64,000 nucleotides of DNA from Paraburkholderia sp. PGU19 (GTDB lineage: Bacteria > Pseudomonadota > Gammaproteobacteria > Burkholderiales > Burkholderiaceae). The stretch covers positions 3,800,671 through 3,864,670 of the forward strand of contig NZ_AP023179.1 in the NCBI RefSeq assembly GCF_013426915.1. The letters run 5' to 3'. A program made the translations under genes and the position numbers. A model generated the notes under the pieces. That model was not told where the DNA came from. It did no database searches and was given only the letters and a program-made list of their open reading frames with translations. Positions 36,874 through 45,632 of the stretch are shown in pieces. How positions within the stretch are numbered: position 1 is the first letter of the stretch; each line of letters starts with the position of its first letter.

Positions 36874-37428
36874 ATGCGATTGCACGACTGCATGCCGCGC
36901 ACGCTTCGTGAGGTCGCCCGCGTCAACGACGCGCGCGGCTGCATGAAGCAGCATGCAATGCGCACGGCGGCACGCGAGCGCCAGCGCGGCTTCACGCTGC
37001 TCGAAATGCTGGTCGTACTGGTGATCGCAGGCCTGCTGGTGTCGCTTGCATCGCTATCGCTGACACGCAACCCGCGCACGGACCTGAACGAGGAAGCGCA
37101 GCGGCTCGCATTGCTGTTCGAATCGGCGGGCGACGAAGCGCAAGTGCGCGCGCGCCCCATTTCATGGCTGCCGCTGGACGGCGGCTTTCGTTTCGATATC
37201 CACACCAACGACGGCTGGCGTCCGTTGCGCGACGATCTGCTTGGGCCGCGCCACTGGGAAGGCGGCGTAACGGGCGTGACGATCGACTATCCCGGCTCCG
37301 ACACGCATTCGGACCGCATCGTGTTCGGCACCGAGAGCATCGATACGCCCGTGCAGGTGACGCTCTTTTCCGCCGTGGGGCGCGTGACGATCATCGGCAC
37401 GGGCAACGGCCGGTACGAGGTGCGCTGA
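36874..37428 (+). CDS. gspH: Type II secretion system minor pseudopilin GspH
   Basis: 184 residues if the ATG at 36874 is used; ATGs at 36943 and 36958 would give 16- and 11-residue leaders and are also plausible, since none has a good Shine-Dalgarno. The prepilin site is QRG-FTLLEMLVVLVIAGLLV. The rest is a GspH-type pseudopilin with ARPISWLPLDGGFRFDI. Its stop overlaps the gspI start (TGATG). Confidence 0.9.
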   Translation: MRLHDCMPRTLREVARVNDARGCMKQHAMRTAARERQRGFTLLEMLVVLVIAGLLVSLASLSLTRNPRTDLNEEAQRLALLFESAGDEAQVRARPISWLPLDGGFRFDIHTNDGWRPLRDDLLGPRHWEGGVTGVTIDYPGSDTHSDRIVFGTESIDTPVQVTLFSAVGRVTIIGTGNGRYEVR

Positions 37429-37859
37429 TGCCGTATGCGCTTCGTCTTCGCCGCGTGCGCGGCGCTGTGAATAACCCGAATCGCAACCGGGCGGGAGGCT
37501 TCACGATGATCGAAGTGCTGGTCGCGCTGGCGATCATCGCGGTCGCGCTGGCTGCTTCGCTGCGCGCGGTCGGCAGTCTCGCGACGGGCGAGGCCGATCT
37601 GCATCGGCGGCTGCTGGCGGGCTGGAGCGCGGACAACGCGCTCGCCCAGCTGCATCTGGCGCATGCGTGGCCCGAAGTCGGCTCGCAGAGTTTCGACTGC
37701 TCGCAGGGCAACCTGCAACTGATTTGCACGGAAAACGTAAGCGCGACGCCGAACCCGGTGTTTCGACGCGTCGAGGTTTCAGTGACGTCGCCCGGTCACT
37801 CGGGCAACCTCGCGCAGATGGTGACGGTGATCGCGAATGAAACGAATCGCTCGCTCTGA
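37428..37859 (+). CDS. gspI: Type II secretion system minor pseudopilin GspI
   Basis: 143 residues. A 24-residue leader ends GG, then FTMIEVLVALAIIAVALAAS. Two cysteines (FDCSQ, LICTE) follow. It initiates the pseudopilus tip with GspJ and GspK. It overlaps gspH by 1 bp and gspJ by 23 bp. Confidence 0.92.
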   Translation: MPYALRLRRVRGAVNNPNRNRAGGFTMIEVLVALAIIAVALAASLRAVGSLATGEADLHRRLLAGWSADNALAQLHLAHAWPEVGSQSFDCSQGNLQLICTENVSATPNPVFRRVEVSVTSPGHSGNLAQMVTVIANETNRSL

Positions 37860-38541
37860 GCACGACGTGTCGCGCGTTCGACATTCGCCGCTGCTCAGAA
37901 AAACAGCGGGCGGCTTCACGCTGATCGAACTGCTCGTCGCGATCGCGATTCTGGCGGTGATCGCGGTGCTGTCGTGGCGCGGGCTGGATCAGATCATCCG
38001 CGGACGGCAGACGATCACCAATGCAATGGCAGACGAGCGTGTGTTCGCGCAGTTTTTCGATCAGATGCGCATCGACGTGCGCAACGCCGCCTCCGACGAC
38101 GAAGCGGGCGAACCGGTCGTCGCGGTGAATGGCAACGCGCTGCAGATCGTGCGGTACATGCGGGCGCCGGGCGCGCCGCCCCGCTTGGTGGTCGTGCGGT
38201 ATCGGATCACGGAAGGGCGGATTCTGCGCTATGCGTCGCCGCCGTTGGCGAACATTGGCGAGGTGCGCCGCGCACTTGGCGGTTCGGAGAACGAGAACTG
38301 GAACGCCGTGCCGTTGATCGGCGGTATCGGCGCGATTACCGCGCGGCTGTATGTGCCAAAAGTCGGCTGGACGACGCAGATGAAAGACGTGCAGTCGGCG
38401 ATCACGGAGAACGACAATAATCTGAAAGTGCCTCAGCTCGGCAATGCGCCGCTGCCGAGGTCGGTGACGGGGCTGGAAGTGAGCATCGGCGCGAGTTCGC
38501 TCACGCGGCCCGTTACGCGGGTTTTTCTCGTTGGGGAGTGA
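37837..38541 (+). CDS. gspJ: Type II secretion system minor pseudopilin GspJ
   Basis: 234 residues. A 26-residue leader ends GG before FTLIELLVAIAILAVIAVLS. GspJ motifs WRGLDQIIRGRQ and DVRNAASDDEAG follow. It is a tip pseudopilin; the start lies inside the gspI 3' end, which suggests coupled translation. Confidence 0.92.
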   Translation: MKRIARSEHDVSRVRHSPLLRKTAGGFTLIELLVAIAILAVIAVLSWRGLDQIIRGRQTITNAMADERVFAQFFDQMRIDVRNAASDDEAGEPVVAVNGNALQIVRYMRAPGAPPRLVVVRYRITEGRILRYASPPLANIGEVRRALGGSENENWNAVPLIGGIGAITARLYVPKVGWTTQMKDVQSAITENDNNLKVPQLGNAPLPRSVTGLEVSIGASSLTRPVTRVFLVGE

Positions 38542-38544
38542 GTT

Positions 38545-39641
38545 TTGATCAAGCGCTTTCGCCCTGCCCGTTCGAAACCTGCGGCTCAACGCGGCGCTGC
38601 CATCATTAGCGCGCTGCTGGTCGTCGCGCTGTCCGCGATTCTTGTTTCCGGCATGCTGTGGCGGGAACAGGTGCAGATCCGGCGCATCGAGAATCAACGG
38701 CTGCTTGCGCAGGCGCAGTGGGTGTCGCGCGGAGCGCTCGACTGGACGCGCCTCATTCTTCGTTCCGAAGGCGATACGTCGGCGGGAATCACGTATCTTG
38801 GCGGCGTCTGGGGCGTGCCGATCGCGCGCACGCGACTTTCAGATTTTCTCGGGCAGATCGGCGAGGTGCGCGCGCAGGAAGGCGGGGCGACTTATATATC
38901 CGGTTCGATCGAAGATGCGCAGGCCAAATTCAATCTGCGCAACCTCGTTTCAACGGCGGTGCCGGGCGCGCTGACGCTCAACATCCAGCAAATCCAGTCG
39001 TTCCAGCGCTTGTTGCAGCTGCTCGGCATCAACGGGCAACTGGCGAAGAACACGGCGCTGCAATTGCGCGCGGGACTGCGGCAATCGGCGACACGCTTCC
39101 AGACGGCGGCCAATCCCGCGACCGTCGACCCAACGCAGCCGCAAAGCGGCGCGACGGGGGTGGCAACTACACCGATCAGCCAGGTCTGGAAGACACCGAT
39201 GAGAACGCGCCCGTCGCGCCGCTTCAGATGACGGGCGTCGATTCGCTGCTCGACGTGCCCGGCTTCACACCGGAGATGATCGCGCGGCTGCGCCCGTTCG
39301 TGACCGTGCTGCCGACGACCACGCCCGTCAACATGAACACCGCGCCCGCCGAGGTGGTCGCGGCCGTCGTGCCGGGGATGAATCTGTCGAATGCGCAGGC
39401 GTTCGTTGCGCGGCGCGAGACGGTCTTCTTCCACAACGTCGGCGATGTGCAGCTTGCGTTGCGCGGCGCGGGCGTCCAGCAACTCGTGTTCGATCCGAAC
39501 CAGCTCGACGTGAACACCAGCTATTTCCTGATCCACGGACGCGTCGAGCACGAACGCGCCGAAGTCGATCGCACCACCCTTGTCTATCGCGACGCGCTGA
39601 CGCATACGACGCGTATCGTATGGGGACGAGATCAACTATGA
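38545..39641 (+). pseudogene. gspK: Type II secretion system pseudopilin GspK, frameshifted
   Basis: The N-terminal part (38545 to about 39189) reads as GspK in one frame, with the prepilin-type QRG-AAIISALLVVALSAILV helix and SIEDAQAKFNLRNLVS. That frame then runs into PMRTRPSRRFR and stops at 39231. The C-terminal half continues in the frame one base back, from EDTDENAPVAPLQM (about 39189) to 39641, with SLLDVPGFTPEMIARLRPF and a helix-hairpin-helix. One missing base near 39187-39190 explains both. It is either a real mutation or a base-calling error; no classic slippery heptamer is seen. Full-length GspK caps the pseudopilus tip. Confidence 0.88.
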
Positions 39642-39669
39642 ACAACGCAATTTCCCGAGAGAGTGGACT

Positions 39670-41046
39670 TTGAGCACGCTGATCGTTCTTCTGCCGCCGC
39701 GTGATCCGGCGGTGCCGTCGCAGGAATGGCAACTACCGGAGCTGCCGTTTCTGCTGCTCGACAAATCGGGGCGCACCCAGCGCGCCGGCCGCTCGGCGCC
39801 CGGCCTGCTGCCGCGCGCAAGCTCGACCGTGCTGATGCTCGCCGCGCGCGACTGCCTGATGCTCGCTACGGCCGTGCCCCCGCTGAAAGGCCCGCGCTTG
39901 CGTCAGGCGCTGCCGAACGTCGTCGAAGATCAACTGATCCAGGACGCGCAGACCACGCACATCGCGCTCGATCCGCAGCCGCTCGCCGGCAACCGCCACG
40001 TGCTCGCTATCGTCGATCGCGGCTGGTTCCGCTATATCGTCGAGACGTTTGCGGCGGCGGGTCATCGCACTCTGAAGGCGGTGCCTGTTACGCGTTGTCT
40101 GCCGCAGCCCATCGCCGCGGCGATGGCGGCTGAAGTGCGTGCGGAAGAAGCCGTTGCCGCTGGCGCCGATTCTGCGCCGCCGCACGTCGAGCCGGCCGTC
40201 GCGAGTATCACGCCCGTCGTTGCAGCCGTGCTGGGCCATGTCGTGCCGTCGACGGCCGCCGTGCTCGGCGAAGGCGCCGTCGATGCCGCACCGCCGCGCG
40301 TCGAGCTGGCGCTCGTGCGCGGTCCGCTCGGCGAAGGGCTGGCCGTGCCGGAATCGGCCGTCGGCGCGACGGTGGCCGCGCTCGCGGGCCATGCGCCCGT
40401 CACGCTGTACACGCTCGTCGATTTACCTGGTAGCGAGCCGCGCATGGCATCGGTGGCGCAATCGGGACGTCACACGTCGATCGCGGGCGCGCTGCCGCTG
40501 TCGTTCGAAACGCTCGCGCGCAACGCGATCCAGTGCCGCTTCGACCTCGCGCAGTTCGAGTTCGCCGTGCAGCCATGGCGTCTCGATCGCGCGACGCTAC
40601 GCCGCCTGCGCTTGCCGCTGTGGCTGCTGGTGGGCACGGTGCTCGTCGCGATCGTCGGCGCGAACGTGCAGTGGCTGATGCTGTCGCGCCAGCGCGATGC
40701 GATCAGCGCGCAGATGACCGAGCTGCTGCTCAACACCTTTCCGAAGACGACGGTCGTGCTCGACGCGCCCGATCAGATGGCGCGTCAGTTGCAGCAATTG
40801 CGCGTCGCGGCGGGTGAACTGTCGCCGGACGATTTCCTTTCCCTGGCGGATGGGCTCGCGCGCTCGCTCGGGCCGATTCCCGTCAACGGCCTGGCCGCGC
40901 TGGACTACCACGACCGGCGTGTCGACGTGACGTTCAAACCCGAGGTCAAGGTCGATCCGGAATTCCAGCAACGTCTGACGCGCAATGGCCTGACGGGCGC
41001 TATCGACAGCAATACCGGCAAGTGGACGATCAGGAACGGACAATGA
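39670..41046 (+). CDS. gspL: Type II secretion system protein GspL
   Basis: 458 residues from a TTG at 39670 with GAGAG upstream. The cytoplasmic actin-like domain spans about 1-310 (LRQALPNVVEDQLIQD). It contains a long Ala/Pro-rich insert near 150-215. One membrane helix at about 315-335 is followed by a ferredoxin-like periplasmic domain. It anchors GspE to the platform. Its stop overlaps the gspM start by 4 bp. Confidence 0.93.
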   Translation: MSTLIVLLPPRDPAVPSQEWQLPELPFLLLDKSGRTQRAGRSAPGLLPRASSTVLMLAARDCLMLATAVPPLKGPRLRQALPNVVEDQLIQDAQTTHIALDPQPLAGNRHVLAIVDRGWFRYIVETFAAAGHRTLKAVPVTRCLPQPIAAAMAAEVRAEEAVAAGADSAPPHVEPAVASITPVVAAVLGHVVPSTAAVLGEGAVDAAPPRVELALVRGPLGEGLAVPESAVGATVAALAGHAPVTLYTLVDLPGSEPRMASVAQSGRHTSIAGALPLSFETLARNAIQCRFDLAQFEFAVQPWRLDRATLRRLRLPLWLLVGTVLVAIVGANVQWLMLSRQRDAISAQMTELLLNTFPKTTVVLDAPDQMARQLQQLRVAAGELSPDDFLSLADGLARSLGPIPVNGLAALDYHDRRVDVTFKPEVKVDPEFQQRLTRNGLTGAIDSNTGKWTIRNGQ

Positions 41047-41546
41047 AAGCAGAACTGTTGAACACATGGGCCGGATTCTGGGATGCCCGCACGCCACGCG
41101 AAAAGGCACTTTTGACGTGGGGTGGCGCGGTGCTGGCCGTCGTCATCATCTGGTCGGTGCTGTGGGCGCCCGCGCAGGAAGGGCGCGCGCGGCTGCGCGA
41201 ATCGATCCCGGGCCTGCAGCGCCAGCTTTCGCAGATGACCGCGCAGGCGAACGAGGCGCGCGCGCTGTCGGCGGCCGCGCAGGGTGTGGCGCCGACGGGC
41301 GGCGCGCTGAAGGATGCGCTGACGGCGTCGCTGAACGACCACGGGCTCCCGCCGACGCAAGTGCAGGTGCTCGGCAACGCGGTGCAGATCCAGTTGAAGA
41401 ACGCGTCGTTTCCCGCGTGGACGGAATGGCTCGACGACGCGCGTAAGCAGTTCAAGGTGCAGGTGTCCGAGGCGCATGTCACGGGCTTGAAGCACGACGG
41501 GCAGGTCGATCTGACGGCATCGCTGCAACCGGCAACAATCAAATGA
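41043..41546 (+). CDS. gspM: Type II secretion system protein GspM
   Basis: 167 residues. A short cytoplasmic start (FWDARTPREKALLTWGG) and one membrane helix (about 27-42) precede a ferredoxin-like periplasmic domain (ALKDALTASLNDHGL; FPAWTEWLDDARKQFKVQV). It partners GspL. Coupled to gspL by ATGA overlap. Confidence 0.93.
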   Translation: MKAELLNTWAGFWDARTPREKALLTWGGAVLAVVIIWSVLWAPAQEGRARLRESIPGLQRQLSQMTAQANEARALSAAAQGVAPTGGALKDALTASLNDHGLPPTQVQVLGNAVQIQLKNASFPAWTEWLDDARKQFKVQVSEAHVTGLKHDGQVDLTASLQPATIK

Positions 41547-41568
41547 CGGCGCAGTCACGGGGTCCCGC

Positions 41569-42348
41569 ATGAGTTTCTGGATGCGGCGATTACGCGCCGC
41601 GCTGCCCTGGATTGCCGTCGCGCTGATCGCGAACGTCGTGGTGCTGCTCGTGATGGCGCCCGCCGCCTGGGTCACGCCGCAGTTCGCGAAGGCTACGCAA
41701 GGGCACGTCAATCTCGTCGAGCCATCGGGTTCGCTGTGGCACGGCTCGGCGTCGCTGATGCTCGCTGCCGGGCCGGGCGCGGAAAGCGCGACGCTGCTGC
41801 CGGGGCGCATCGAATGGCGCACGTCGTTCTGGCCGCTGTTCATGGGCCGCGTGCGGATGCAGATGCTGCAAAGCCAGGCGATGCCCGACCCCGTCACGGT
41901 CGACGCAACGCTGCGCAGCGCGACGCTGTCGGGCGGCACGATCGCCGTGCCTGCGTCGTTGCTTGCGGGTCTCGGCGCGCCGTTCAACACGCTCGACCTG
42001 CAAGGCGACGTGCGGCTGACGTGGACCGAGTGGCGCAGCTTCAACCGCCAGGCATTCGGTCAGTTGATCGTGACGCTGAACGACATGAGTTCGCGTGTAT
42101 CGCGCGTGAAGCCGCTCGGGTCGTATCGCGTGGTGTTTCAGGCGCAGGGCGGATCGGGCACGCTCGATCTGTCGACGACAAAGGGGCCGCTGCTGCTGAA
42201 CGGTCACGGCACGCTCAGCGAGGCCTCGACGTCCTTCATGGGCACGGCGAGCACGACGCCCGACTCCGTCGACAATCTCGCCGGCCTGCTGAATCTGCTC
42301 GGACGCCCGACTGGGCCCGGACAGGTCGCGCTGACGTTCGTCCACTGA
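41569..42348 (+). CDS. gspN: Type II secretion system protein GspN
   Basis: 259 residues. One N-terminal membrane helix (about 12-35) is followed by a periplasmic domain with GSLWHGSASLML near residue 55, the T2SSN pattern. It is the last gene of the gsp operon and is followed by a bidirectional terminator. GspN is optional in many type II systems. The prepilin peptidase GspO is not in this window. Confidence 0.9.
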   Translation: MSFWMRRLRAALPWIAVALIANVVVLLVMAPAAWVTPQFAKATQGHVNLVEPSGSLWHGSASLMLAAGPGAESATLLPGRIEWRTSFWPLFMGRVRMQMLQSQAMPDPVTVDATLRSATLSGGTIAVPASLLAGLGAPFNTLDLQGDVRLTWTEWRSFNRQAFGQLIVTLNDMSSRVSRVKPLGSYRVVFQAQGGSGTLDLSTTKGPLLLNGHGTLSEASTSFMGTASTTPDSVDNLAGLLNLLGRPTGPGQVALTFVH

Positions 42349-42377
42349 CCTTTTCGCTTTGGGCCCGCAGAAAACAC

Positions 42378-42410
42378 AACGGCCGCCTTGTTTGCGCATG
42401 GCGGCCGTTT
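42378..42410. terminator. Bidirectional terminator between gspN and the efflux protein gene
   Basis: AACGGCCGCC (42378-42387) pairs perfectly with GGCGGCCGTT (42400-42409) around a 12-nt loop. It lies 30 bp past gspN and 27 bp past the convergent efflux gene, so it can serve both. Confidence 0.7.
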
Positions 42411-42436
42411 GCGTTGGTGCGTGTGCCGTTTGCCGT

Positions 42437-44029
42437 TTAGCCCGCTGAGGTGGACGTTTTCGCAACGGGCCCGCCAGGCGCAGACGCGGGCGCAGGTGCT
42501 GCGACATCGCCCGTCTCGCGATTCATTTGATCGACTTCCCAGCCGCCGCCGAGCGCCTTGACGAGCCCGACCGACGACACCATCCGCTGCCCCGCGATGC
42601 TCGCCAGCTTCTGCTCGGCCGTGAAGGCGGTGGTCTGCGCCGTCAACACGTTCAGATAGTCGACGGTGCCCGATTTGTACTGGTTCGTGACGATCTCGAC
42701 CGCCTGCTGCGCGGACTGGACGGCCTGCTGTTGCACCGTGACTTCCTGCTCGAGGATGCGCAGTGAAGCGAGGTTGTCCTCGACGTCCTGGAACGCTGTC
42801 AGCACCGCTTGCCGGTACGTGGCGACGTCCTGGTCGTAGGTGGCACGCGCGGCGTCCGTCTGCGCCTTGCGCAGGCCGGCGTCGAAAATGGTCTGGGCGA
42901 GCGAAGGCCCAAGCGTCCAGAAGCGCGACGGCATTTGCAGCAGCTGCGAGAACACAGAGCTTTCGAAGCCGCCGCTGGCCGACAGCGTCAGCGTCGGGAA
43001 AAACGCCGAAATCGCGACGCCGATCTGCTCGTTCGCCGCTGCGGCCTTGCGCTCGGCCGACGCGATATCCGGGCGACGTTCGAGCAGCGCCGACGGCAGT
43101 TGCGCGGGCGTGGCGGGCGGCACGGCATCGAGCGGCGCGGGCGGCAGAGAGAACGCGGAAGCCGGTTCGCCAACCAGCACGGCGATCGCGTGCTCGTTTT
43201 GCGCGCGCGCGACGCCGTTGTCGATGGCGGCAGCCTGCGCCGATTGCAGCTGCGTTTGCGCCTGAATCACATCCGAGCGGGCGGCGACGCCCTGCGCGTA
43301 GCGGTTCTGGGTGAGCGTGAGCGAGCGCTGATAGGCGGCGACGGTATCGTCGAGCAGCTTTTGCTGCGCGTCGAGCGAACGGATGTTGAAGTAGGTTTGC
43401 GCAAGCGTCGCCTGCGCGGACAGACGCGCGTTCGCCAGATCGGCGGCGGCGGCTTGCTGGCCTGCCTGCTGGCTCGCGACGGTACGGCTCACCTTGCCCC
43501 AGAGATCGGGTTCCCAGGTGGCGTCGAGCGACAGGCTGTAGCTGTTGCTGATCGTGCCCGAACTGCTGAGCGACGACGTCGTGCCGCCGCCCCCGCCCGT
43601 CACCGAACCGCTGAAGCTGCGGCTCGGCGTACGCGAGCGCGTCGCGCTCGCCCCCGCGCTGATCACCGGGAAGTACGCCGCGCGCGCCTCGCCAACCAGC
43701 GCGCGCGCCTGCCGGTAGGCTGCGGCGAACTGCGCGACGGTCTGGTTCGACGCGTTGAGTTTGTCTTCGAGCGCGCTCAGTTGCGGATCGTTGTAGATGG
43801 CCCACCACGCGCCGCGATCTTGCTGGTCGGCGGGCTGCGCGACTTTCCAGCCGTCGGCGGCTTCCTTGTACGAGGCCGGAATGTCGACGGACGGCCGCTT
43901 GTAATCGGGACCGACCGCGCAGCCGGCCAGCGCGAACGCCAGCGCTGCGCAAGCGGCGAGGTTCAGGACGCGTTGCCCCGCGACGTTCGCGACCGAGGCG
44001 CGTGCGCGCGAAGTTCGATCAAACTGCAT
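42437..44029 (-). CDS. RND/MFS efflux outer-membrane lipoprotein, NodT family
   Basis: 530 residues from the ATG at 44029. Signal peptide with lipobox LAGC (C37), then VGPDYKRPSVDIP, the family N-terminus. Two OEP (TolC-like) repeats follow, with long helices such as ANARLSAQATLAQTYFNIRS and RRPDIASAERKAAAANEQIG. It is the outer-membrane duct of a tripartite pump. The likely partner inner-membrane pump (45.6 kb) is on the other strand, and no periplasmic adaptor gene is present between them. Confidence 0.9.
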   Translation of the reverse strand: MQFDRTSRARASVANVAGQRVLNLAACAALAFALAGCAVGPDYKRPSVDIPASYKEAADGWKVAQPADQQDRGAWWAIYNDPQLSALEDKLNASNQTVAQFAAAYRQARALVGEARAAYFPVISAGASATRSRTPSRSFSGSVTGGGGGTTSSLSSSGTISNSYSLSLDATWEPDLWGKVSRTVASQQAGQQAAAADLANARLSAQATLAQTYFNIRSLDAQQKLLDDTVAAYQRSLTLTQNRYAQGVAARSDVIQAQTQLQSAQAAAIDNGVARAQNEHAIAVLVGEPASAFSLPPAPLDAVPPATPAQLPSALLERRPDIASAERKAAAANEQIGVAISAFFPTLTLSASGGFESSVFSQLLQMPSRFWTLGPSLAQTIFDAGLRKAQTDAARATYDQDVATYRQAVLTAFQDVEDNLASLRILEQEVTVQQQAVQSAQQAVEIVTNQYKSGTVDYLNVLTAQTTAFTAEQKLASIAGQRMVSSVGLVKALGGGWEVDQMNRETGDVAAPAPASAPGGPVAKTSTSAG

Positions 44030-44261
44030 GCAAATGAATTCCTGTCGATTCGGTAGGCGCCATGCGCCAGGGCGAAGTGCGGAGCGGCTGCTCGCGCGAT
44101 GGACGGCGCGTGCTCGTGATGGCTCGAATGGTAGCGCACGCATTGCCCAGCAATGAAATCGAAAGAGTAATGCCGCCCGCGCTCCGTGTGTGTTACCGAC
44201 GGTGAGGCGACGGTTACGCGCTGTTACGGCGCTATTTGCGCGAGTGCATGCCGCAGGCCGG

Positions 44262-44291
44262 AAAAAGCAAAGGCCGCCCTACGGCGGCCTT
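44262..44291 (-). terminator. Terminator of the small membrane protein gene
   Basis: On the minus strand AAGGCCGCC, GTAG, GGCGGCCTT is followed by TTGCTTTTTCC. It lies 26 bp past the stop at 44317 and upstream of the efflux lipoprotein gene. Confidence 0.65.
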
Positions 44292-44316
44292 CATCCCGAA
44301 GCGATGCGCGAGACGC

Positions 44317-44682
44317 CTAGACGCGCGGATCGGCGGTGGTCTGCCGCGCCTGCTTGCCTGCAGCGGCGCGGCACGCTGGCGCGTCGGGGCGCGCCTGGCA
44401 AACCGTGGCGGCGGGAGCGATCGACTGATGGTTGCCCGTCGAACGGGCCTTGAGCGGAGAAGCGAGCAACGACACGGGCCTCGCGGCCCGTGTTTTGGCG
44501 CTTCGAGTGCGCCGGTGTTCGAACCACGCGAAGAGCAGCACCCCGATCGACCCGCCCGGAAGGACGAAGATCACCGCATACAGAGCCACTTTCCACCAGC
44601 GGTTGGCTCCTTGAAATGTTTGCAGCGCGGAATCGGTCAGTGAGCGGCCCAAGCCGCCGAGGGTGTTTTTCAGGTACAGCAT
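44317..44682 (-). CDS. Small membrane protein of unknown function
   Basis: 121 residues from the ATG at 44682, preceded by AGAGGA. One clear membrane segment (ALYAVIFVLPGGSIGVLLFAWF, shown by its 22 residues at about 33-54) sits between a short amphipathic N-terminus (LKNTLGGLGRSLTDSALQTF) and a basic, Ala-rich tail. I do not recognise a family. The segment may contribute to envelope or transport function, but context gives no firm clue. Confidence 0.6.
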   Translation of the reverse strand: MLYLKNTLGGLGRSLTDSALQTFQGANRWWKVALYAVIFVLPGGSIGVLLFAWFEHRRTRSAKTRAARPVSLLASPLKARSTGNHQSIAPAATVCQARPDAPACRAAAGKQARQTTADPRV

Positions 44683-44790
44683 CGCGGGAATCCTCTGTGC
44701 GCCGGTAAAAGAAGGCGCACGCAAGTGCGGTCAGAACATGGTCTCCGATGACGCGGGTCGCGTAACTCGTTGCCTGTAATAATATTGACC

Positions 44791-44880
44791 ATGCAATCAA
44801 TTTTCAAGATACTGTGCATCGCAGCATGGTCATTCGTTGTTTTTTGGCTTTGGGTTTACGCGGTTAATACGAACGATTAA
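44791..44880 (+). CDS. Possible 29-residue membrane peptide
   Basis: ATG at 44791 to TAA at 44880 encodes MQSIFKILCIAAWSFVVFWL and a short polar end: a basic/amphipathic start, one hydrophobic helix and an acidic last residue. There is no good Shine-Dalgarno. It sits upstream of the marR gene and its operator. It may be chance. Confidence 0.25.
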   Translation: MQSIFKILCIAAWSFVVFWLWVYAVNTND

Positions 44881-44885
44881 TTTCA

Positions 44886-44897
44886 CTGCCTGGGCAG
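44886..44897. promoter_or_regulatory. Candidate MarR operator, copy 1
   Basis: CTGCCTGGGCAG is a near-perfect palindrome (half-sites CTGCC and GGCAG around TG), 59 bp upstream of the marR start. The same element with one change lies upstream of the efflux pump at 45533-45544. This fits autoregulation by the MarR protein. Confidence 0.5.
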
Positions 44898-44955
44898 ATA
44901 CAATCCAGCACATTCACATTTGCAGCAACATCGGGCGGCTTCCAAAAGAGCATCC

Positions 44956-45492
44956 ATGACCGACGGTCCTTACCAGCCGGAGTCGATTCATCTCGAATCG
45001 AGCCTCGGTTATTACCTGACCAAAGCGCGGAACGTGCTGGTCGAGCGCACGGATCGCGCGGTTGCGCATCTCGGGCTGACGACGCAGCAGATCGGCGTGA
45101 TCCTGCTGCTTTCGTGCGGCCGGGCGACGACCCCATTCGAGTTGTCGCGGGCCATGTCATACGACAGCGGATCGATGACGCGGATGCTCGATCGCCTCGA
45201 AAAGAAAGGACTGATCGCACGGTCGCGTAGCGACAAGGACCGGCGCATCGTGAAGCTTGGCCTGACGCCGCAAGGTCAGCACGCGGCGTCGCAGTTGCCG
45301 GAGATTGGCGCGGACGTGCTCAATGAACAGCTACGCGGTTTTTCGGGCGCGGATCTCGCGACGTTGATCGATCTATTGAGCCGCTTCATTGCAAACGGCA
45401 TCGATGGCGGAAACGGCGCTGTCGGATGCGAGACGGCCGCCACGTCTGGCGAAGAAGAAAGCGGATCGTCCGTTTCTAACGACGACCACTAA
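44956..45492 (+). CDS. MarR family transcriptional regulator of the efflux locus
   Basis: 178 residues from the ATG at 44956. The winged helix has TTQQIGVILLLSCGRATTPFE, the recognition part SYDSGSMTRMLDRLEKKGLI, and the wing DKDRRIVKLGLTPQG. The C-terminal tail is Gly/Ser/Glu-rich. It lies directly upstream of a DHA2 efflux pump, with its own terminator between. It probably represses both itself and the pump, with a drug or phenolic ligand releasing it. Confidence 0.9.
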   Translation: MTDGPYQPESIHLESSLGYYLTKARNVLVERTDRAVAHLGLTTQQIGVILLLSCGRATTPFELSRAMSYDSGSMTRMLDRLEKKGLIARSRSDKDRRIVKLGLTPQGQHAASQLPEIGADVLNEQLRGFSGADLATLIDLLSRFIANGIDGGNGAVGCETAATSGEEESGSSVSNDDH

Positions 45493-45497
45493 GGCAG

Positions 45498-45522
45498 CCG
45501 CGCTTCAGCGCGGTTTTGTTTT
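45498..45522 (+). terminator. Terminator of the marR gene
   Basis: CCGCGC, TTCA loop, GCGCGG, then TTTTGTTTT, 5 bp past the marR stop. It separates marR from the efflux gene, which therefore needs its own promoter in 45523-45632. Confidence 0.8.
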
Positions 45523-45532
45523 ATGGATTTAT

Positions 45533-45544
45533 CTGTCTGGGCAG
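45533..45544. promoter_or_regulatory. Candidate MarR operator, copy 2
   Basis: CTGTCTGGGCAG, one base different from the element at 44886-44897. It is flanked by TAT upstream and GAGAG downstream, lies just after the marR terminator and 89 bp before the efflux gene start. Confidence 0.5.
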
Positions 45545-45632
45545 AGAGTGTCGGGACATGAAAGCCGGGCGTATAGCATAGGGCTTTTTCATGTCGCGGC
45601 AAGTTTTCTCATGTGCAAGGAGAACACGCCAA

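Noticed and set aside
42204..43952. 582-codon open frame in another frame of the NodT-type gene
   Set aside because: Same strand but out of frame with the lipoprotein; composition is that of a shadow frame.
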